Counted from the first letter of the stretch, positions 7,970-16,826 are shown. The stretch: DNA of 64,000 nucleotides from Oligoflexia bacterium (GCA_016861345.1 BOLD01000006.1:62001-126000); one strand, 5' to 3'. Numbers and translations are program-made. The notes: a model not told the origin generated them from the sequence alone.

Positions 7970-9210
7970 TCATTCTGCATCCGAGTCATGATTTTAATGA
8001 GCAAGAGACCTGGTAGTGCAACTAAAGAACAAAGAACAAAAAAACCGGTCCATCCTAAAGACTCGGCCAAAACCCCAGAGAAAGCTGGAATAACACGAGC
8101 AGGTATGTTCATTAAGCTGGTCAGTAAGGCATATTGTGTTGCTGAAAATCTTTTGTTAGTCAGTGAACTCATGAAGGCAATAAATGCCGCAGATCCCATG
8201 GCGGAAGAGATGTCTTCAAAGAGAATTACTGAAGCTAAAGCAACGTTGTTGTGTTCAAGGTGATTAAGTAGAGAAAATGAAACTGTCGAGAGCGCCTGTA
8301 AAATTCCAAAGGCCCAAAGGGATGGCACGATTCCCAACCTCTTCACTAAAGCACCGCCAATAAAGCTTGCAATAAGCACAAATGGAAAACTGAGTGTTTT
8401 TGCAATCCACCCGATCTCAGCTTTCGAGTACCCCATTTTCAAATAGTAGGGAGTAAGCATATTGCCAGCGATGTTGTCTCCAACTTTATAGAGTAAAACG
8501 AAGGCAATAACAAGATAAGCTCCTTTCCGTTTTAGGAATTCTGAGAAGGGTTCAATAACCATCTCTCTAAAGTTTTTAGGTGTGCTCTCGGCAACAGGCT
8601 CATTAGCCCAAAGTGTAACCAGAATATTAAGGAGCATGATAATACCCATGGCAAAGTACACGGATCTCCATCCCGAGCTTTGGGCTAGAATTAAAGCCAA
8701 ACCACCTGAGATCCACATGGCCACTCGATATCCGTAGACATAAAACGTTGATCCAATTCCAAGATCAGCATCTGATAAGGTCTCGCGCCTGTAGGCATCG
8801 ACAACGATGTCCTGATTGGCGCTAAAGAAAGAGGCCAAAACCACTAGGCCAACTAAAAACTCAAGACTAACTTTTGGGTTTAAGGTTGAGATACCAATCA
8901 AAACCAGTCCGAGTACAAGCTGTGAGAACAAGAGCCAGCCTCTTCGGCGTCCAAGGGGGAGTTGAAAGCGATCAAGCAATGGCGCCCAGACAAACTTAAA
9001 GGAGACCGGGATTGTGGCGAGTGTGAAAAAGCCGACTGTTTTAAGATCGACGCCATCTTCGGTCATCCAGGCTTGCAGCGTGCGTCCAACCAACAGAAAA
9101 GGTAACCCGCTTGCAAAGCCCATGAGCAAGGTGATCATCATTTGCTTGGTAAATAATGATTTCCAAAATGTCGATGATCTTGTCATATTTTGAGCTTTCT
9201 CATTTTCCAT
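7966..9210 (-). CDS. ampG: AmpG-like MFS permease (muropeptide uptake)
   Basis: About 414 residues with 12 predicted membrane segments. The N-terminal stretch LLMGFASGLPFLLVGRTLQAWM and VGFFTLATIPVSFKFVWAPLLDRF, plus RRRGW, are hallmarks of the AmpG family, which imports 1,6-anhydro-muropeptides across the inner membrane for cell-wall recycling. Two starts are possible: 9210, or the ATG at 9186 which overlaps the upstream stop as ATGA; the second gives the more usual N-terminus (MTRSSTFWKSLF). In a predatory relative of Bdellovibrio it could also take up prey-derived wall fragments (inference). Related acetyl-CoA/SLC33-like transporters share the fold, so substrate is not certain. Confidence 0.82.
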   Translation of the reverse strand: MENEKAQNMTRSSTFWKSLFTKQMMITLLMGFASGLPFLLVGRTLQAWMTEDGVDLKTVGFFTLATIPVSFKFVWAPLLDRFQLPLGRRRGWLLFSQLVLGLVLIGISTLNPKVSLEFLVGLVVLASFFSANQDIVVDAYRRETLSDADLGIGSTFYVYGYRVAMWISGGLALILAQSSGWRSVYFAMGIIMLLNILVTLWANEPVAESTPKNFREMVIEPFSEFLKRKGAYLVIAFVLLYKVGDNIAGNMLTPYYLKMGYSKAEIGWIAKTLSFPFVLIASFIGGALVKRLGIVPSLWAFGILQALSTVSFSLLNHLEHNNVALASVILFEDISSAMGSAAFIAFMSSLTNKRFSATQYALLTSLMNIPARVIPAFSGVLAESLGWTGFFVLCSLVALPGLLLIKIMTRMQNE

Positions 9211-10823
9211 AAGAGGTGACTAATGTAGGGACGCCGATTTTCGCCAGTTGTGACCATGAGTAGCTTCGTGATTTTTAGGGCATCGGGGTCTGTGTACAAA
9301 ATAATCAGCATTTCCTGAATAAAGTTCGTATTCAGAGTGATATAGTTGTCTGTGCCCACACCCAGGTGAACTCCCTTTTTCTCCCACCACGAAAAAGGAT
9401 GATCCTTATAATCTTCAAACTGACCTGTCAGTTTATTGTTTGACGAGGGGAGAGAAATGAGAGTGACACCTTTTTGAATCATACGGTTTAAAACATCGTG
9501 TTGATAATGTTCAACTTCTCGGGCTGTATGAAACTTTGCCTTGATAAAGTGAGTGTGATCTGTGTTTGAAAGCGGTTTGCCGCGCAAGAGAAGGTCGAGT
9601 GTTGGTCGATAAACACCCCAATCAAGCTCTACGAGTTCTTTATACTCGGGATCTCGCTCAGTGATGGCTTGGCGCTGCCGATTTTTTTCCATCACTTTTT
9701 GATAGAGACGGTGAAAATAAAAATTGGGATTAATGCCAAGACTTAATCCATGTTCAAGAGTGTCAATGTGCCATATGTTCATCGCATTATCGACAGCTTG
9801 GATTCCCTTTTTTAGAGTATGAAAGGTTTCGCCGTGGTGAGAGCGAATTTTAAATCCACGGTACTGCAATTTCCGAAACCCTTTTTGAAGTTCATTGAAG
9901 TGCTCTTTGCGATAAAGCTCGGCTTCGTTTCCAACTGTATCGACATCGGTAACATGCTCCTGAAGGAATGGGTATTTGTCGATTAGGCGAACAAGTTCCG
10001 TGACTAAGGCTTCGAAATTATCTTTTCTTGTTTTATATTTTGTATTGTCGAAAAAACTCTTTTCTTTTCGAAACGAGGGTGACAGAACAAAATTGAAATC
10101 AGGGTGTTTATCTTTAAATTTTTTAAAGCCATCATAGAGGCCAAGTATTACATCTTCAGGAGTGACGTCATCGGCTCCTGGAATTTGATCTGATGATGTT
10201 GATGCCGCTCGCGAAAGCATAAACTTAAGACGGATTTTTCCAACATTATATTTTTTGTAAAGTTCTTCGGCCATGTGATAAGCACTTTCCGTGTGTGCTT
10301 TTCGATCTACAAGAATAAGCTTTGGGAGATAAAGGATCTTCAAGTAGGTCATAAATCCTTCAGACTCATCCAGGCGAATAAGCTTATCAACATCTTTGAC
10401 GGATTTGATGGGCCAAGCTTTGGGCCCATAGACCTCTGTGATTTTGCGTTTATAGATTTCTTTATTTGGTCCATCCATAAGCTTTTTAAGTCGAGGATAA
10501 ATAAACTCAGCCGTTAATGCCCCCGTTAGGTGAATATGCTCTTCGTGATACTTGAGAGGGAACAGTCGAAAGAAATCAAAAAAGGCATCGCTCATTGGGT
10601 GCTGAAGAAGATCATGTATTGTGGCCTGGTTAATTGAAAATTTAGAAACAAGATGTCGAAATTCTTCAACTTGATCATAGGCGAGATCGTTTTCATCTTT
10701 AAGTTCGCTGCTGACGAGCAGCTCAAGAGTGTCAAGTAAAGAGACTCCATTTGTTTCGCTGATGATTTTGATGAGATTACGAAGCAGGTCACGGTGTGTT
10801 TGATCTTTGTTGATGTCTTGCAT
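9183..10823 (-). CDS. Adenosine-deaminase-superfamily metallohydrolase
   Basis: 546 residues, much longer than the usual 340-residue adenosine deaminase. The zinc and catalytic motifs survive in order: HIHLTGAL (His-x-His near residue 97), RSHHGET (His and catalytic Glu), TLEHGLSLG (His) and LGVGTDNYITLN (Asp). Extra sequence lies at the N-terminus (about 90 helical residues), between the first and second motifs and around the HRLYQKVMEKNRQRQ segment. Loop residues differ from classical Ada (HHGET instead of HAGE, TDNY instead of TDDP), so substrate may differ; AMP, adenosine or modified purines are all possible. First gene of the ada-like/ampG/small-protein unit. Start ATG 10823 has a poor ribosome site. 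Confidence 0.78.
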   Translation of the reverse strand: MQDINKDQTHRDLLRNLIKIISETNGVSLLDTLELLVSSELKDENDLAYDQVEEFRHLVSKFSINQATIHDLLQHPMSDAFFDFFRLFPLKYHEEHIHLTGALTAEFIYPRLKKLMDGPNKEIYKRKITEVYGPKAWPIKSVKDVDKLIRLDESEGFMTYLKILYLPKLILVDRKAHTESAYHMAEELYKKYNVGKIRLKFMLSRAASTSSDQIPGADDVTPEDVILGLYDGFKKFKDKHPDFNFVLSPSFRKEKSFFDNTKYKTRKDNFEALVTELVRLIDKYPFLQEHVTDVDTVGNEAELYRKEHFNELQKGFRKLQYRGFKIRSHHGETFHTLKKGIQAVDNAMNIWHIDTLEHGLSLGINPNFYFHRLYQKVMEKNRQRQAITERDPEYKELVELDWGVYRPTLDLLLRGKPLSNTDHTHFIKAKFHTAREVEHYQHDVLNRMIQKGVTLISLPSSNNKLTGQFEDYKDHPFSWWEKKGVHLGVGTDNYITLNTNFIQEMLIILYTDPDALKITKLLMVTTGENRRPYISHLLWKMRKLKI

Positions 10824-10832
10824 TCATCAATG

Positions 10833-11306
10833 TTATCGACTGGATAGATATTTGTACATGACTTTGTGTGGGCCAATTTGTGGAATATCAAATTCATCTC
10901 CCCAATATTCAAACCCTAGACTTTCATAAAAGGTAAAAGCATTGACTCGAGCATTCATCCACAACAAATCATAATTTTTTTGAAGTAGAAGACCCTCGCC
11001 ATATTCAATGAGAAATTTTCCAACATGTCTTCGACGAAAGTGGGGATGAACAGCCATGCCACGCAAACGAGCTGAGTGTTGTGCTTTTAATGTCGAGTGA
11101 GTTTCGTTTTCGAAGGTGGCCACTCCGACCAGTTCGTTGCCAATATAGGCACCTAGATGAAAAGTTTCGGGATCAGAGTCTTTCGGATTAACACAGTCTG
11201 CAGGTTTTTTTCCTGGGCGTAAAACAAGTGCCCGCAAGGAAAGCACGGTTTCGGCAGAAACCTCTTTGATGACAATATCAGTTTGAATTTTTGTGAATGA
11301 TGTCAA
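10833..11306 (-). CDS. GNAT-family N-acetyltransferase
   Basis: 157 residues. The GNAT core is visible: strand-4 segment RLRGMAVHPHFRRRHVGKFLIEYGE contains the acetyl-CoA pyrophosphate loop R-R-R-x-V-G-K, followed by LLWMNAR and AFTFYESLGFEYWGDEF (motif B) near the C-terminus. The N-terminal VLSLRALVLRPGK segment resembles small YitI/ElaA-like members that act on amines or unknown metabolites. It begins 3 nt after the HNH nuclease stop and ends 9 nt before the ada-like gene, so it is in the same transcription direction and probably the same transcript. Substrate unknown. Confidence 0.82.
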   Translation of the reverse strand: MTSFTKIQTDIVIKEVSAETVLSLRALVLRPGKKPADCVNPKDSDPETFHLGAYIGNELVGVATFENETHSTLKAQHSARLRGMAVHPHFRRRHVGKFLIEYGEGLLLQKNYDLLWMNARVNAFTFYESLGFEYWGDEFDIPQIGPHKVMYKYLSSR

Positions 11307-11309
11307 TGG

Positions 11310-11831
11310 CTACCCTGCTTTAAACTGCAGGTATTGTAGCCAGACTTGGGGTACGCGGTCAGTTTGAAATTCAAGTTCAACAGTTGGGAGCCAATTGGGA
11401 ACTTCAGGTTTTTTGAGCAAAGGCATTTTGGCGACTTCAGGGGTGCGATTGGCTTTGGTTTGATTACAGCCTCGGCAAGCGGCAACGACATTGGTCCAGC
11501 TCTTTGGACCGGCTTTCGAGGCTGGGATGACGTGATCCAAAGTGAGGTGGCGAGTGTGAAATTTAACTCCGCAGTATTGGCAGGTGAAGTTGTCTCGAAT
11601 GTAGACATTTTCACGGCAGAAACGAACGGCACCGTAGGATCTGGGTTTCACATAGCTCTTCAGGCGAAGGACGCTCGGGATGGGAAAACTGTGAGATACG
11701 GATCTGGCAAAGACGTTGTGATACTCGACAATTTCGACTTTTCCCTGAAACCAAAGGATAAGGGCCTTTTGCCACCCTACAATTTTCATGGGCTCATAAC
11801 TTGAATTGAGTAATAGAGCTCGAAAGCTCAT
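11310..11831 (-). CDS. HNH endonuclease-domain protein
   Basis: 173 residues from the ATG at 11831; upstream ATGs at 11855 and 11885 are possible but the family usually begins with RALLLNSSYEPMKIVGW. The C-terminal half is a classical HNH/McrA-like nuclease: CQYCGV, LTLDHVIPASKAG, W-x-N-V-V-A-A-C-x-x-C-N and K-x-x-R-T-P, with two CxxC pairs for a structural zinc and His in the DHV box as general base. This stand-alone type is common in many bacteria and its biological role is not established; a DNA nicking or repair function is inferred from the fold. None of the starts has a strong Shine-Dalgarno sequence. Confidence 0.85.
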   Translation of the reverse strand: MSFRALLLNSSYEPMKIVGWQKALILWFQGKVEIVEYHNVFARSVSHSFPIPSVLRLKSYVKPRSYGAVRFCRENVYIRDNFTCQYCGVKFHTRHLTLDHVIPASKAGPKSWTNVVAACRGCNQTKANRTPEVAKMPLLKKPEVPNWLPTVELEFQTDRVPQVWLQYLQFKAG

Positions 11832-11973
11832 CGTCAGGCATATCTCTGGCGACATATTTAAATTATGCCCAAAATTGATGCACATTTAAAGGCTAGTATT
11901 GAAAATCCTTGATGAAAATCGATAAGAATGTTTTATGGAAAGAATAATAATAACAATGGTTAAGGAGATCTTA

Positions 11974-12459
11974 ATGCCCTCGTTTGATATTGTGTCAGAA
12001 ATTGATTGGCAAGAAGTCGATAATGCCATTAATCAGGCCATCAAAGAAATCCAAGGTCGATATGACTTTAAGGGGAGCAAAAGCGAGATCAAGTGGGATA
12101 AAAAAGAAGTCTCCCTTTTGGGTGACGACGACTATAAGATGAATGCTATGAAGGATATTTTACAGACGAAGCTTCATCGACGCGGCATAGATATAAAGTC
12201 CTTCAAATTTGAAAAGCCTGAGCCCGCCGGAGGCAATATGCAGCGACAAAAGATCACCATTCAGCAGGGTATTGAACGAGAAATTGCTAAAGATATCATT
12301 AAGTTAATTAAGGATTCAAAGCTCAAGGTTCAGGCCCAGGTCATTGATGACAAGGTCAGAGTAACCTCGAAAAGCATTGATGAACTTCAGGCGACTATGG
12401 CCCAGATTCGAGGCGCAAACCTATCCATTCCGCTTCAGTTCAATAATATGCGCTCATAG
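11974..12459 (+). CDS. yajQ: YajQ-family nucleotide/RNA-binding protein
   Basis: 161 residues, the full family length. The N-terminus MPSFDIVSEIDWQEVDNAI, the GRYDFKGSKSEI segment, KLHRRGIDIKSF and the C-terminal RVTSKSIDELQATM are all characteristic of YajQ (DUF520). The fold is two RRM-like subdomains; members bind c-di-GMP in Xanthomonas and RNA/tRNA or nucleotides elsewhere. The ATG at 11974 with AAGGAG 9 nt upstream is chosen over an in-frame start at 11935. It precedes, with its own promoter in between, an RRM protein. Role here is not shown by context. Confidence 0.93.
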   Translation: MPSFDIVSEIDWQEVDNAINQAIKEIQGRYDFKGSKSEIKWDKKEVSLLGDDDYKMNAMKDILQTKLHRRGIDIKSFKFEKPEPAGGNMQRQKITIQQGIEREIAKDIIKLIKDSKLKVQAQVIDDKVRVTSKSIDELQATMAQIRGANLSIPLQFNNMRS

Positions 12460-12466
12460 TTTTTTG

Positions 12467-12495
12467 TTGAGTTCATAGGCAACCCTTTGTAGAAT
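12467..12495 (+). promoter_or_regulatory. Candidate sigma-70-type promoter for the RRM protein gene
   Basis: TTGAGT (12467-12472), 17-nt spacer, TAGAAT (12490-12495). Predicted start near 12502 gives a 5' leader of about 93 nt ending in TAAGGAGG, long enough for cold-shock-type control, though no specific structure is convincing. Confidence 0.5.
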
Positions 12496-12594
12496 AGCTA
12501 ATGTTAGTCCGCGTTAGAGAGTGTGTTCCTTCGAGTTTTTTTTTGTTACTCATGGCCCTCAAAGAGCGGTACCCAGATACTGTAAGGAGGATTT

Positions 12595-12960
12595 ATGGGT
12601 AAGAAATTATACGTAGGAAATCTATCATACTCTGTTGATGATGGAGCTCTTCAAGCAAAGTTCGCAGAATTCGGTGCTGTGTCTTCTGCAAAAGTAATCA
12701 CTGATCGTGAGAGCGGTCGAAGCAAAGGTTTCGGATTCGTTGAGATGGAATCTGATTCTGATGCTGACGCAGCAATCGAGAAACTTAACGGGCAAGACTT
12801 CATGGGTCGTGCTGTGAATGTTTCTGAAGCTCGTCCACAAGCTCCTCGTGAGGGCGGTGGTTTCCGTGGCGGTCGTGGCGGCGGCGGTGGATTCCGCGGC
12901 GGTCGTGGCGGCGGCGGTGGCGGTGGTTTCCGTGGTGGAAATCGCGGACCTCGCGAGTAA
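12595..12960 (+). CDS. Glycine-rich RRM RNA-binding protein
   Basis: 121 residues. One RRM fills residues 3-78, with RNP2 KLYVGNLSY and RNP1 SKGFGFVEM, both with their aromatic RNA-contacting residues. The tail (about 85-121) is FRGGRGGGGG-type RGG repeats, like cyanobacterial Rbp and some proteobacterial RNA-binding proteins that act as cold-shock or RNA-chaperone factors. The ribosome site TAAGGAGG is the strongest in the window, and codon use is uniform, suggesting high expression. A strong intrinsic terminator follows 32 nt after the stop. The repetitive tail produces spurious ORFs on the other strand. Confidence 0.93.
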   Translation: MGKKLYVGNLSYSVDDGALQAKFAEFGAVSSAKVITDRESGRSKGFGFVEMESDSDADAAIEKLNGQDFMGRAVNVSEARPQAPREGGGFRGGRGGGGGFRGGRGGGGGGGFRGGNRGPRE

Positions 12961-12992
12961 AATACACATAGACTGTATTTGAAAAGTCACTC

Positions 12993-13027
12993 AAAATAGC
13001 AGCCTGATGAAGGCTGCTATTTTTTTT
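12993..13027 (+). terminator. Intrinsic terminator whose loop contains the next gene's start codon
   Basis: A perfect 12-bp stem, AAAATAGCAGCC (12993-13004) with GGCTGCTATTTT (13012-13023), loop TGATGAA, then T to 13027. It ends the RRM transcript. The ATG of the downstream esterase (13007-13009) lies in the loop and its first codons form the 3' arm and U-tract. Confidence 0.88.
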
Positions 13028-13603
13028 ATCTTTATGACAATTTTGGTAACCCAACTTCAAGCAAAGACTTTGCTTATCTTGGGAGATTCTTTGACCGAGG
13101 GTATTGGCGTCGCCAAAGATCAGGCGTACCCAGCGCTTCTTGAAAAAAAAATCCGAACGAGTGGAAAAAATTGGAAAGTGATCAACGCTGGAATCAGTGG
13201 GGCAACTTCGGCCAGTGGCATTTCCAGAATGAAATGGCATATGAAACAAAAGCCCGACCTGGTGATATTGGCACTAGGGGCAAATGATGGGCTTCGTGGG
13301 TTTGCGATTTCAGAGACAGAAAAGAATCTCTCTACAGTCATTGAGATGGGACAGAAAGAAAAAATTCAAATGGTTTTGGCGGGGATGCTCATGCCGCCAA
13401 ACTATGGAAAAGAATATTCCGAGAAATTTAAAAATTTATTTCCTAAGCTTGCAAAGAAATACAAGGTTCGGCTGATCCCCTTTTTGCTGGATCAAGTGGC
13501 ATCGGACCCTAGTTTAAATCAAGCAGATGGGATCCATCCGAACGAAAAGGGTCATCAGGTTGTTGCGGAAACAGTTTACAAAAATATTCAGGATTTATTA
13601 TGA
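13007..13603 (+). CDS. tesA: Periplasmic GDSL esterase/lysophospholipase, TesA-like
   Basis: 198 residues: signal peptide MKAAIFFIFMTILVTQLQA, then SGNH-hydrolase blocks ILGDSLTEG (Ser nucleophile), NAGISGATSASG (Gly), LGANDGLRG (Asn) and DGIHPNEKGH (catalytic Asp/His). This is the arylesterase/TesA type that hydrolyses acyl-thioesters, lysophospholipids and aryl esters in the periplasm. It overlaps the downstream ABC ATPase gene as ATGA, and in enterobacteria tesA is next to ybbA-ybbP (there divergent), so a functional link with that transporter is plausible. The start codon is in the loop of the preceding terminator and has no Shine-Dalgarno sequence; the signal peptide requires this start or the ATG at 13034. 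Confidence 0.9.
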   Translation: MKAAIFFIFMTILVTQLQAKTLLILGDSLTEGIGVAKDQAYPALLEKKIRTSGKNWKVINAGISGATSASGISRMKWHMKQKPDLVILALGANDGLRGFAISETEKNLSTVIEMGQKEKIQMVLAGMLMPPNYGKEYSEKFKNLFPKLAKKYKVRLIPFLLDQVASDPSLNQADGIHPNEKGHQVVAETVYKNIQDLL

Positions 13604-14259
13604 GTTTGATTATCGATAATCTTAGAAAAGTGTATCAACAAGGCGATCAACAAATCGAAGTCTTAAAAGGAGTCCAGGCTGAGATTCAAGAGGGCGAGAT
13701 TGTTGCGATTGTCGGCCAGTCTGGCAGTGGCAAATCAACTCTTTTGGGGCTTTTAAGTGGTCTGGATCGAGCGACCTCAGGCATGATCAAAATTCAAAAC
13801 ACTGATTTTAATCAATTGTCAGAAAAACAAATGACCGAGTTTCGAGCTAAAAATATCGGAATCGTGTTTCAGCAATTTCATTTGCTTCCCCATCTGACAG
13901 CTCTTGAGAATGTCATGGTTCCCCTTGAAATTTTAGGCTTTCAAAATCCTGAAGCCGAAGCCAAGAAGATGCTCGATGCAGTGGGGTTATCTCATCGTTA
14001 CGATCATCTGCCTGCGAAATTAAGCGGAGGCGAATGTCAACGGGTGGCTATCGCTCGGGCTTTGGTGACTCAACCTAAAATATTGTTAGCAGATGAACCC
14101 AGCGGGAATTTAGACGATGAGACTGGTGAGAAAGTGATGAGTGTCTTTTTTGACGTCGTCAGGAAATATAAAATCACAACGATATTGGTCACACATAATG
14201 ATGACCTTGCTAGGCGATGTCATCGACAACTTGTATTGAAGCAAGGGGTGTTTCATTGA
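13600..14259 (+). CDS. ybbA: ABC transporter ATPase, YbbA/LolD family
   Basis: 219 residues. Walker A GQSGSGKST (about 39-47), Q-loop VFQQFHLLPHLTALENV, signature LSGGECQRVAIARAL, Walker B ILLADEPSGNLD and switch His in LVTHND are all intact. The LLPHLTALENVMVP segment is typical for the MacB/LolD/YbbA group. Its partner is the FtsX-type permease encoded immediately downstream, overlapping by TTGA. Together with the upstream esterase they form a three-gene operon. The YbbA-YbbP system is thought to handle lipophilic or toxic molecules at the inner membrane; a lipoprotein-release role (LolD) is less likely given the single long permease. Confidence 0.9.
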   Translation: MSLIIDNLRKVYQQGDQQIEVLKGVQAEIQEGEIVAIVGQSGSGKSTLLGLLSGLDRATSGMIKIQNTDFNQLSEKQMTEFRAKNIGIVFQQFHLLPHLTALENVMVPLEILGFQNPEAEAKKMLDAVGLSHRYDHLPAKLSGGECQRVAIARALVTQPKILLADEPSGNLDDETGEKVMSVFFDVVRKYKITTILVTHNDDLARRCHRQLVLKQGVFH

Positions 14260-16790
14260 TCAAATGGGTGATTCGAGAATTGCGGGGCAATTATCAGTTC
14301 TGCCTTCTTTTTCTTTTAAATATCTCCATCGGACTTGTGGGATTCATTTGCCTTGATGCCTATAAAACGACCTTGTCGATGAGCTTAAAAGAGCAGGCCA
14401 AGTCATTTCTGTCAGCTGAGCTGGCAGTGACAGTTCGGCGTCTATTTAATGATCAGGAAATAAACAAAATTGAGAGTCAGCTTCCTGCGGGAACACAGAG
14501 AGGGCATCTTCGGGAATTCTTTTCGATGGTAACATCGAAGTCTCAAAGTCGTCTTGTTCAGGTCAAGGCCATTGATCAGACTTATCCATTTTACGGGCAA
14601 ATGGCACTTCGGTCTGGGAAAAAAATTGAATCAAGTTCTGAAAAAGAAATTTTGAGTCAAAAAAAAGTATGGGTTTATCCTGAGCTTCTCAGCCAGATGA
14701 AATTAGAAGTTGGGGACAGCCTTATTCTGGGGGATCAGAATCTGGTGATCGCGGATGTGATTACCGATGATACCTCTCAGACATTTCGACTGGCTTCTTT
14801 GGCGCCCAAAATTTATGTGGGTTTGGATCAAATAAAAGACTCAAGTCTTTTTTCTAAAGGATCAACAATAAGCGATGTTTTTTTATACCATTTTGAAAAA
14901 GAAGAGCCCCAAGTTGTAGCAGAGCGGATCAAAAAAACACTGCAGGATAATACGATTCAAGTTCTGACAGATAAAGAGGCCAGCGAGGATTCTGGTCGAG
15001 TGCTTGGTTATCTCACTGATTATCTGGGTTTAGTTTCTTTAATCGGTCTTTTTATGTCCTTTTTGGGTGGAGTATATCTCTATCGCTCTTATCTTTTTTC
15101 TCGAGTTAAGAATGTCGCTATTTATAATACTCTGGGATTGACCCGAGCAAGGGCTCAGCTGATGTACATTGTGCAGGTTGCTGTTTTGGGGTTACTGGCC
15201 TCATTAGTTAGTTTAGGCATTTCTTATTCTTTGTTGCCCGTCCTTCAAAAATTATTGGCTGAATTTACACCCATCCAAATTGCTGTTCATATTCCAATGA
15301 AAACTGTCTTTTTGGCGATTTTTTCCGGTGTTGTGATCAGTATTCTGGTGGGGCTTCCATTTTTGCGAGGACTTTCAAAAATACAAGTTTCAACTCTTTT
15401 TCAAGAGGGCTCTGAAATACATCTTGAAATGAAATTATCTGATCTATTTTTCTATGCTCCGGCCGCAGTGGCCTTTTGGTCTTTGACATTTTGGCAGGCC
15501 AATTCATTTATGGTGACCAATATTTTTGTGTCTGCATTTTTAGGGGCATTGATCATTCTTTCAGTTATTGGAGGAGCTTTGCTTCAAAGCCTGCGTTTGT
15601 TGCAAAAGTCTCGGTATTGGCCAGTCAAGCAAGCGGTCTTATTTTTTGTCCGAAGACCGATTTCTGCTCTGGTGAGTCTTGTTTCCTTGGGACTGGGTGT
15701 TTTATTAATACAGTTGCTACCACAGCTCAAGACAAGCATTCAGTCTGAAGTTGAGATGCCCAAAAACTTAAGCCTACCGTCGATATTTATCTTTGATATT
15801 CAGTCTGATCAGGTTGAAATATTAAAATCTTGGCTAGGCGAGAATAATCTTAAACTCAATTATCTTTCTCCGATGGTTCGGGGGCGAATCATTCGTCACA
15901 ACAATCAGACTTTTGAAGAAAGAATTGAAAATCAGAACACTCTGACTCGAGAAGAGGAAAGCGAGAAGAGATTTCGTAATCGCGCGGTCAATATCTCTTA
16001 CCGAGAAGGTTTAGCGGAAAGCGAAGAGGTCGTTCAGGGAAAATTTCCGGTAGACCCAGTGAAGAGTCCGAATGACATAGCAGAGTTGTCGCTTGAAAAA
16101 AAGTATGCCGAACGATTAGGATTCAAGCTCGGCGATGAACTGACCTTTGATGTGCAGGGTGTTGAGATTAAGGGTAAGGTAACAAGTTTTAGAAAAGTGA
16201 AATGGAATAGTTTTCAGCCCAATTTCTTTATACTGATTCAAAGGGGTGTTCTTGAGGATGCTCCTCAGACTTATTTAGGAGCCTTGCCACGACTCACTCC
16301 AGAGCAAGTTGACCATTATCAAAAGGAACTGGTTTCTCGGTTTCCGAATGTTTCCATGATTGACGTGACTCGGGTGATTAATCGAGTTGTCGAGTTGACA
16401 GAGAAAATGAGTTTTTCTCTTGAGTTCATGGCTCTCATTGCTTTGTTTGCTGGGTTTATGGTGATTTATTCGATGATTATTCAGCAAACTCGGGATCGTC
16501 GCTGGGACTTGAATATGCTTAAAATTTTAGGAGCAAAAGAGGGCCAGTTGGCCCAAATGTTGGTTCTTGAATTTTTCTTTATTAGCCTAATTGGAACAGC
16601 CCTTGGAGCTTTATTAGGTCTTGGGGTTAGTGCCGGGATCTCTCTATTTTTATTTGAAGGTCTTTTTGTCGTGAATTATGCAGCTTTGTTTGGAGCCTCG
16701 GCGGTTATTATTTTGATGTGTTTGATTTTGGCCTATTTGACGACCCGAAAAATTGTGAGAGAAAAGCCGGCGGTGTTTTTTGAAATGTAG
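14256..16790 (+). CDS. ybbP: FtsX-type ABC permease, YbbP-like
   Basis: About 844 residues. TM1 is near residue 20 (FCLLFLLNISIGLVGFICL), followed by a large periplasmic domain, three or four helices around 260-400 (LGLVSLIGLFMSFLGGVYL, LGLLASLVSLGISY), two central helices, a second periplasmic domain (about 500-710) and a terminal FtsX domain (FMALIALFAGFMVIYSMII, ILGAKEGQLAQMLVLEFFFISLIG-type cytoplasmic helix). This duplicated FtsX plan is that of YbbP. TTG 14256 overlaps the ybbA stop; an ATG at 14217 would add 13 residues and overlap ybbA by 43 nt. It pairs with YbbA as the membrane half of the transporter. Confidence 0.87.
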   Translation: MIKWVIRELRGNYQFCLLFLLNISIGLVGFICLDAYKTTLSMSLKEQAKSFLSAELAVTVRRLFNDQEINKIESQLPAGTQRGHLREFFSMVTSKSQSRLVQVKAIDQTYPFYGQMALRSGKKIESSSEKEILSQKKVWVYPELLSQMKLEVGDSLILGDQNLVIADVITDDTSQTFRLASLAPKIYVGLDQIKDSSLFSKGSTISDVFLYHFEKEEPQVVAERIKKTLQDNTIQVLTDKEASEDSGRVLGYLTDYLGLVSLIGLFMSFLGGVYLYRSYLFSRVKNVAIYNTLGLTRARAQLMYIVQVAVLGLLASLVSLGISYSLLPVLQKLLAEFTPIQIAVHIPMKTVFLAIFSGVVISILVGLPFLRGLSKIQVSTLFQEGSEIHLEMKLSDLFFYAPAAVAFWSLTFWQANSFMVTNIFVSAFLGALIILSVIGGALLQSLRLLQKSRYWPVKQAVLFFVRRPISALVSLVSLGLGVLLIQLLPQLKTSIQSEVEMPKNLSLPSIFIFDIQSDQVEILKSWLGENNLKLNYLSPMVRGRIIRHNNQTFEERIENQNTLTREEESEKRFRNRAVNISYREGLAESEEVVQGKFPVDPVKSPNDIAELSLEKKYAERLGFKLGDELTFDVQGVEIKGKVTSFRKVKWNSFQPNFFILIQRGVLEDAPQTYLGALPRLTPEQVDHYQKELVSRFPNVSMIDVTRVINRVVELTEKMSFSLEFMALIALFAGFMVIYSMIIQQTRDRRWDLNMLKILGAKEGQLAQMLVLEFFFISLIGTALGALLGLGVSAGISLFLFEGLFVVNYAALFGASAVIILMCLILAYLTTRKIVREKPAVFFEM

Positions 16791-16826
16791 TTCCCCAGAG
16801 GTCATTTTTTTGATAGGGTGCCTGGC

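Noticed and set aside
11346-11804. Plus-strand ORF of 152 residues over the HNH gene
   Set aside because: Shadow of the HNH nuclease, which has all zinc and catalytic residues.
12840-12960. Short tandem GGTGGC-type repeats, possible CRISPR or VNTR
   Set aside because: They encode the RGG tail in frame; no spacer structure or cas genes in the window.
12625-13249. Two minus-strand ORFs across the RRM gene
   Set aside because: Thr/Ala- and His/Arg-rich translations are the mirror of the Gly codon repeats; no domain or ribosome site.
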